Source of the DNA: an uncultured Collinsella sp.
GTDB lineage: Bacteria > Actinomycetota > Coriobacteriia > Coriobacteriales > Coriobacteriaceae
Assembly (NCBI GenBank): GCA_902493125.1
Contig: CABUOF010000064.1
Location: forward strand, 1 to 11,110
Length of the DNA: 11,110 nucleotides
Direction: 5' to 3'
In this document: positions 6,404 to 11,110 of the stretch, piece by piece
How positions within the stretch are numbered: position 1 is the stretch's first letter
Layout: every line of letters begins with the position of its first letter
Notes under the pieces: generated by a model
The model's database searches: none
What the model was told of the DNA's origin: nothing
Seen by the model: the letters and a program-made list of their open reading frames with translations, nothing else
Position numbers and translations under genes: made by a program

Positions 6404-9400
6404 TTAGATAACCGTCACGCGGCCCTGGTTACCCACAATCGCCTTTGCCTCTGCCAGCAGCGGAATCGAGCGTGCGTTGACCTTGGCCGGTACCTCGGCA
6501 CGCAGCACGCGCCCGTCGACTTGCTCAATAAAGATCTCCACGCGGTCGCCGCCCGGGTTGGTGGTGAGCACCGTGGCCAGGCGCGCCATATTGCCCTGGC
6601 TAAAGCGGCTGTTGGGCACCATGACCTCAAACACCTTGGGCTTGTTGTTCTCCTCGTTGAGCTCCAGCGGCACGATCTCCTGCGCGATGATCTGGTCGCC
6701 GCGGTCCGAGCGCTCGAGCTTGCCCTTGATGCGCACAAAGGCGTCGGACAGCTGCGCGCCGGTCTCGGGATCGACCTCGCCGTACAGATACCCCTCGGCC
6801 TCTTTATAGGTCTTGGGGAATACGACGACGGTGGCCTCGCCTTCCATGTCCTCGAGCTGCACGATGCCCATGGGGTCGCCGTTTTTGGTCACGCGTTTGG
6901 ACACGCTCGAGACCATGCCGGCCCACCACAGTGCCTTGCCCTCGGGGATCTCCTGGTTGATGGTGCCTCCCGTGGGGTTTTGCACTTCGTAGCCGGTATC
7001 GATCTGCGAGAACGAAAAGTCGCGCGCTTTGCTGAGCGCATACTCAAACGGGCGCAGCGGATGGTCCGAGACATAGATGCCCAGAACCTCCTTCTCCTGG
7101 CTCAGCTTGAGGTGGCGGTCCCATTCCTGGCCGTCCGGATCGGGCACGCTGACCTCGAAACCCGAGCCCTCAACATCACCAAACATGTCGAAGAACGAAG
7201 TCTGGCCGCTCGCGCGGTCCTTCTGGCGCTTTATCGCGGCGTCGATGATGTTCTCGGGGTTGTTCTTGTCCACAAAGTGCATCATCTGGCGGCGCGGATA
7301 GCCCGTGGAGTCGAAGGCACCTGCCTTGATCAGCGATTCGATCACGCGGCGGTTGGCCTGGCTCGAGTCCACGCGCTCAACAAAGTCGTGCAGCGTCTTA
7401 AACGGACCGCCTGCCTCGCGCTCAGCGATAATCGCCTGCGCCACGCCGGTGCCCACGCCTCGAATACCGGCCAGACCAAAGCGCACGCCCTCCTTGGTAG
7501 CCGTGAACTCGGTGCCGGACTCGTTGACATCTGGCGACAGCACGGGGATGCCGTCGTGACGGCACGCCGAGACGTAGTGCACGATCTTGTCGGTCTTGCC
7601 CGTATAGGACGTCAGAACGGCCGCCATGTACTCGTGTGGATAGTGCGCCTTGAGCCACGCCGTCTGCATAACCAGGATGGCGTAGCCGGCGGAGTGCGAC
7701 TTGTTGAAGGCGTAAGATGCGAACTCGAGAACATCGTCCCAAATCTTCTGGGCGACCTCGCGCGTGTAGTTGTTCTTGATAGCGCCGTTCATCCAGTGGT
7801 CGTAGGTGGTCTCGTCCGAGCCATCCTCCCAGTGGAGCACCGTCGACGTGAGCAGCTTAATCTTTTTCTTAGCCACGGGCTTACGGATACGCGAGTCCGA
7901 TTCGCCCTTGGAGAAGCCGCACATCTCGACGGAGATGAGCATAACCTGCTCCTGGTAGACCATGGTGCCGTAGGTTTCACCCAGGATGTCGTCCAGACGG
8001 TCGTCGTAGGAGACGGCCGGCTCCTTGCCGTTCATACGGTTGATGTAGGACGAGACCATGCCGGCGCCCAGCGGGCCCGGGCGGTACAGGGCGATCAATG
8101 CCACGACGTGCTTGTACTCGGTGGGCTTCATGTTCTTGATCGTGGCCGTCATGCCGGCGGACTCGACCTGGAAGACGCCGGCGGTATGACCGGAGCCCAT
8201 GAGCTTAAAGATCTCGGGATCGTCAAAGGGAATCTCTTCCTCTTTGATGTCGATGCCGAAGTTCTTCTTGATGTTTGCTTTGGCCTTGGAGATAACCGTC
8301 AGCGTACGCAGGCCCAGGAAGTCCATCTTGAGCAGGCCCATGTCGGCAACGGTATGGCCCTCGTACTGGGTAATCTCGACGCCGCCCTTAGTATCGAGCT
8401 TGGTGGGCACGTGCTCGTTGACGGGGTCGCGGCAGATCAGAACGGCGCACGCGTGCACACCCTCGCCACGGGTGAGGCCCTCAATCGAGAGCGCCGTGTC
8501 GATGATGCGGCGGGCGTCGTCGTCCTTTTTATAGGCCTCGGCAAAATCGGGGTTAAACAAATCCTCTTTGCCGGGTTGTTTGTCGAGCACCTGCTTGAGC
8601 TTGACCTTGGGGTCGCTCGAGACCATCTTGGACAGGCGCTGGCCCATGTAGACCGGGTAGTCTAGGACGCGCGCGGCGTCGTTAATGGCCTGCTTGGCCT
8701 TAATGGTCGAGTAGGTGATGACGTGGGTGACCTTCTCGGGGCCGTAGAGCTGGCGAACGTGCTCCACGACCTCGAGGCGCCGCTCATCGTCGAAGTCCAT
8801 ATCGATATCGGGCATCTCGGTACGCTGCGGGGACAGGAACCTCTCGAACATCAGGCCGTTCTCGAGCGGGTCGAACGCGGTGATGTTCATGGCGTAGGCG
8901 ACGATAGCGCCGGCGGCCGAGCCACGGCCGGGGCCGACGCCGATGCCGTTGTCCTTGGCCCATTGCACGTACTCGGCGACGATCAAGAAGTAGGCGGCAA
9001 ATCCCTTGTCGCAGATGACCTTGTATTCGTACTCAAAGCGCTCTTTGATGTTGACGCCACCGATCTCGCGCGTGGCCCAGTCGTCACCGTAGTGCTGGCG
9101 CAGGCCCTTCTCGCACTCGCGGCGGAACTGGCTCTCGTGCGTCTCGCCGGGATCGAGCAGCGGGAAGCGCGGCAGGATGATGGAGTCCCAGTCGAGCTCC
9201 ACGTAGCACTTGTCGGCGATCTCGAGCGTGTTGTCGCAGGCCTCGGGGCAATACGGGAACATCGCCCGCATCTCCTCCTCGGTCTTCATGTAAAACTCCG
9301 AGCCGGTCATACGCATGCGGTTGGGGTCGTCGACCTTGGCGTTCATACCGATGCACATGATGACGTCCTGCACGGGGGCGTCCTCGCGGCGCAGGTAATG

Positions 9401-10207
9401 GAAGTCGTTGGTGGCGATGACCTTGACACCCACCTGCTTGGCGATATCGATGAGCGTGCGGTCCATCTGCTCGTCGGTCAGGCCGTTGTCGGTGGTAATG
9501 CCGTGTTCCTGGATCTCGATATAAAAGTCGCCGGGGTCGAAGGTGTCGCGGAAGGTCTCGGCCCATTTGATGGCACCCTCCATGTCACCGCGGTCGATGT
9601 ATTTGGGGATGATGCCCGCGATACAGGCACTGGTGCAAATCATGCCCTTGGCGTGGCGGCGCAGGTTGTCGAGCGTCACGCGGGGCTTATAGTAAAAGCC
9701 CTGCACGGCGGCCTCGGAGACCGTCTGCATCAGGTTGACGTAGCCCTCCTGGTCCTTGGCCAGAAGGATCATATGGTAGAGCTCGGGCTTGTGGTCGCGG
9801 GCAAGGGTCTCGTCCGGCGTAAAGTAGACCTCACACCCAAAGATGGGTTTGATGACCAGGGGCGGCTTGAGCTCGTCGATGTTGCCCTTCTCGTCCCACA
9901 TGGCCATGTCCTTCACATACTGGGCATGCTCGCGCGGGTTTGCCTCGGGATCGGGCTCCACCAGCTCGTCGCGGCGGTCCTTTTCCAAGAAGGCCTTGTC
10001 GTGGCTCCAGGTTTTGTACTCGGGCGTGTTGTGATTGACGGCGTCGCAGGCCAGCGCCAGGTCGGGTACGCCGTACATGTAGCCGTGGTCGGTAATGGCC
10101 ACGGCGGGCATGCCAAGCTCAACGGCACGGTTGACCATATCCTGGATACGGGTTGCGCCGTCAAGCATGGAGAAAACAGTGTGATTGTGCAGATGGACGA
10201 ATGCCAT
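6404..10207 (-). CDS. dnaE: DNA polymerase III alpha subunit DnaE
   Basis: Replicative C-family DNA polymerase, 1267 residues against about 1160 in E. coli. An N-terminal PHP domain opens with HLHNHTVFSMLDGA. Its metal-ligand positions look intact (His7, His9, Asp16, His41, Glu126, His145, Cys195, Asp268, His270), which fits a proofreading exonuclease as known for PHP domains of actinobacterial DnaE1. The palm has GPGRGSAAG (425-433), PDIDMDF with Asp468 and Asp470, and KMDFLG with Asp629, the three catalytic aspartates. A beta-clamp binding motif QTSFF (1002-1006) follows, then an OB fold near 1090-1180. About 60 extra charged residues (roughly 57-118) interrupt the PHP domain before IKPIFGCEVYF. 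The finger segment GESDSRIRKPVAKKK (768-782) diverges from the usual GGADxLRRAMGKKK. The ATG at 10207 follows a GGAG eight bases away. Family call certain. Confidence 0.97.
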   Translation of the reverse strand: MAFVHLHNHTVFSMLDGATRIQDMVNRAVELGMPAVAITDHGYMYGVPDLALACDAVNHNTPEYKTWSHDKAFLEKDRRDELVEPDPEANPREHAQYVKDMAMWDEKGNIDELKPPLVIKPIFGCEVYFTPDETLARDHKPELYHMILLAKDQEGYVNLMQTVSEAAVQGFYYKPRVTLDNLRRHAKGMICTSACIAGIIPKYIDRGDMEGAIKWAETFRDTFDPGDFYIEIQEHGITTDNGLTDEQMDRTLIDIAKQVGVKVIATNDFHYLRREDAPVQDVIMCIGMNAKVDDPNRMRMTGSEFYMKTEEEMRAMFPYCPEACDNTLEIADKCYVELDWDSIILPRFPLLDPGETHESQFRRECEKGLRQHYGDDWATREIGGVNIKERFEYEYKVICDKGFAAYFLIVAEYVQWAKDNGIGVGPGRGSAAGAIVAYAMNITAFDPLENGLMFERFLSPQRTEMPDIDMDFDDERRLEVVEHVRQLYGPEKVTHVITYSTIKAKQAINDAARVLDYPVYMGQRLSKMVSSDPKVKLKQVLDKQPGKEDLFNPDFAEAYKKDDDARRIIDTALSIEGLTRGEGVHACAVLICRDPVNEHVPTKLDTKGGVEITQYEGHTVADMGLLKMDFLGLRTLTVISKAKANIKKNFGIDIKEEEIPFDDPEIFKLMGSGHTAGVFQVESAGMTATIKNMKPTEYKHVVALIALYRPGPLGAGMVSSYINRMNGKEPAVSYDDRLDDILGETYGTMVYQEQVMLISVEMCGFSKGESDSRIRKPVAKKKIKLLTSTVLHWEDGSDETTYDHWMNGAIKNNYTREVAQKIWDDVLEFASYAFNKSHSAGYAILVMQTAWLKAHYPHEYMAAVLTSYTGKTDKIVHYVSACRHDGIPVLSPDVNESGTEFTATKEGVRFGLAGIRGVGTGVAQAIIAEREAGGPFKTLHDFVERVDSSQANRRVIESLIKAGAFDSTGYPRRQMMHFVDKNNPENIIDAAIKRQKDRASGQTSFFDMFGDVEGSGFEVSVPDPDGQEWDRHLKLSQEKEVLGIYVSDHPLRPFEYALSKARDFSFSQIDTGYEVQNPTGGTINQEIPEGKALWWAGMVSSVSKRVTKNGDPMGIVQLEDMEGEATVVVFPKTYKEAEGYLYGEVDPETGAQLSDAFVRIKGKLERSDRGDQIIAQEIVPLELNEENNKPKVFEVMVPNSRFSQGNMARLATVLTTNPGGDRVEIFIEQVDGRVLRAEVPAKVNARSIPLLAEAKAIVGNQGRVTVI

Positions 10208-10232
10208 GTGATGAGCTCCGATGCGGGTTCGT

Positions 10233-10252
10233 GTTCTGACTGAACGATTTTA
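10233..10252 (-). promoter_or_regulatory. Putative dnaE promoter -10 and adjoining dyad
   Basis: The minus strand has TAAAAT (10247-10252), five of six matches to TATAAT, the only AT-rich hexamer in this gap. No good -35 is seen 16-18 bp upstream. Just downstream lies GTTC-N5-GAAC (10233-10245), a short dyad of the opposite polarity to a LexA box. Transcription would begin near 10240, giving a leader of about 33 nt before the dnaE ATG. Confidence 0.35.
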
Positions 10253-10308
10253 CCCCACGGCACGGACAGCACCCGAACCTAGCCAAACCCACACGGCTCC
10301 CCTTGCAG

Positions 10309-10371
10309 TTGCGGTGAAATAGTTCCCGCTTGGGCCACCTGGGCCGCAATACAGGAACTATTCCACCGCAA
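10309..10371. repeat. Long inverted repeat between the nuclease gene and dnaE
   Basis: Arms TTGCGGTGAAATAGTTCC (10309-10326) and GGAACTATTCCACCGCAA (10354-10371) are inverted with 17 of 18 positions matching; the single difference can form a G-U pair in RNA. The 27-nt spacer is GC-rich and holds two GGGCC copies and another CCGCAA. It starts 13 bp past the nuclease stop codon, but no T tract follows on the minus strand. It is either a bidirectional-type stem-loop ending the upstream message or a copy of a dispersed palindromic (REP/MITE-like) element. Which one cannot be told from one copy. Confidence 0.7.
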
Positions 10372-10383
10372 GTTATCTGAGGG

Positions 10384-11110
10384 CTAGAGATTGTAGGTGA
10401 CTACTTGGGGCTCGGCGGGTTCAACGAAGAGAGTCGGATCGGCCTGTTCCACGCGGACGAACTTGACGGTCACGGCCTCAAAGCCCGCCTTGTGCAGAAC
10501 ATCAGCGTAGACGCGCGCCTGCAGGGCGTGCTTCTCCTGCAGCTGTTCCGGCGTCTCGTCCGGTGTGCCGCCCGTCTTGTAGTCGATGACCAGCGCGCGT
10601 GACGAATCCGCCGGGTTCGTCGCCAAAGCGTCGATGGCACCTTCGGCATATGCACCGTAGCGGGCGATGTCCTCGTCCTCGCAGCCCAGCGAAAAGAACG
10701 GCACCTCGGCGCGAACGCACGGCCACGCGAGCAGGTCGGCACGAACAGCCGACTTGAGCCAGCGGTCCAGGGCGACATCGAAGCGCCCGCGCTGCTCCGG
10801 CGTCAGGCGCCACAGGCGCGCCAGCGCATCGGCACGCGCGGCGGGCAGCGCATCGGCACCCATCTCGATGAGCCACTGGCAGGCAGCGTGGAAGGCCGAG
10901 CCCAGCGCCATGGGGTTGCCGGTAGGCTCAACGGCGGCCACGTCTGCATCCGTCATCTCCGAGCCATCCGACTCCGCATCATCGCCAGCCTCGTCCATGG
11001 GAACACGAGCCTCGGCGGCACGGTCTTCCGTCTCGGCATGGAGTGCCGCGGCAATTGACGAGTAGCTATACGAGTCACGCATCGGATACGGACAGATGCC
11101 CATGCGCACG
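10384..11110 (-). CDS. C-terminal RecB-type nuclease part of an AddA/UvrD-like helicase-nuclease (cut by window edge)
   Basis: Only the last 241 or so residues are in the window; the frame stays open through the right edge. The segment is a PD-(D/E)XK exonuclease domain of the RecB family. It has GSAFHAA with the first-motif His74, a Glu at AEVPF (135), AEGAIDALA with Asp160, VIDYKTGG with Asp176 and Lys178 as the catalytic D-x-K, and QARVY with Gln197 and Tyr201. Such domains end AddA-type and related UvrD-like helicase-nucleases that resect double-strand breaks and load the recombinase. Before them lies an acidic, probably disordered linker (about 27-62) after SYSYSSIAAALH. The four Cys of an AddB-type iron-sulfur cluster are not visible here, which favours an AddA-like subunit; AdnA/AdnB types remain possible. 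The helicase motifs are outside the window. The TAG stop is at 10384-10386. Confidence 0.8.
   Translation of the reverse strand, partial: VRMGICPYPMRDSYSYSSIAAALHAETEDRAAEARVPMDEAGDDAESDGSEMTDADVAAVEPTGNPMALGSAFHAACQWLIEMGADALPAARADALARLWRLTPEQRGRFDVALDRWLKSAVRADLLAWPCVRAEVPFFSLGCEDEDIARYGAYAEGAIDALATNPADSSRALVIDYKTGGTPDETPEQLQEKHALQARVYADVLHKAGFEAVTVKFVRVEQADPTLFVEPAEPQVVTYNL

Noticed and set aside
6173..8665. An 830-codon open frame on the plus strand opposite dnaE and the start of the SNF2 gene
   Set aside because: It is antisense to two proteins with clear family motifs. Long mirror frames are expected in GC-rich coding DNA, and its translation shows no recognisable domain, only Leu/Val/His/Arg/Gly-rich mirror text.
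8723..10243. A 506-codon open frame on the plus strand opposite the PHP end of dnaE
   Set aside because: It is antisense to a certain dnaE, has biased Val/Asp/His/Gly composition and no domain or ribosome site.
10233..10245. GTTC-N5-GAAC dyad before dnaE as a LexA box
   Set aside because: LexA sites in this group are GAAC-N4-GTTC; this has the reverse polarity and a 5-base spacer.

Overview
The window looks like chromosomal sequence from a high-GC anaerobic actinobacterium of the Coriobacteriia, most likely Collinsella or a close relative. This rests on base composition, a gut-anaerobe style superoxide reductase beside housekeeping replication and repair genes, and the overall look of the proteins. 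It is recognition, not a database match.

All six genes lie on the minus strand, so transcription runs from high to low coordinates. In that order they are: the C-terminal nuclease part of a RecB/AddA-type helicase-nuclease (10384-11110, cut by the window edge); the replicative DNA polymerase III alpha subunit dnaE (6404-10207); a SWIM-SNF2 helicase 28 bp behind it (2911-6375); a small superoxide reductase of the desulfoferrodoxin family (2385-2747); a full-length but catalytically degenerate relative of glutamine-dependent NAD synthetase (282-2267); and the start of ruvC (1-144, cut by the window edge).

The intergenic gaps carry the regulatory signals. A GAAC-N4-GTTC LexA/SOS box abuts a -10-like hexamer in front of ruvC. 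A GC-rich hairpin ending in Ts on the transcribed strand separates the superoxide reductase from the NAD-synthetase-like gene. A 34-bp imperfect dyad lies in the superoxide reductase leader. An 18-bp inverted repeat sits between the nuclease gene and dnaE. No gap reaches 300 bp.

Four of the six genes concern DNA replication, recombination or remodelling (helicase-nuclease, DnaE, SNF2 helicase, RuvC); dnaE and the SNF2 gene are probably co-transcribed. The most unusual object is the NAD-synthetase-like protein. It keeps the family layout across its length, but the nitrilase Glu/Lys/Cys triad and the ATP-pyrophosphatase SGGxDS loop have all been replaced, and it carries an extra helical, Gly/Pro/Gln-ending C-terminal extension. 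It looks like a maintained two-domain pseudoenzyme. The superoxide reductase is a milder case of the same kind: its catalytic iron site is intact but the desulforedoxin-type metal site has lost its cysteines. No CRISPR array, tRNA, rRNA or insertion sequence was seen.
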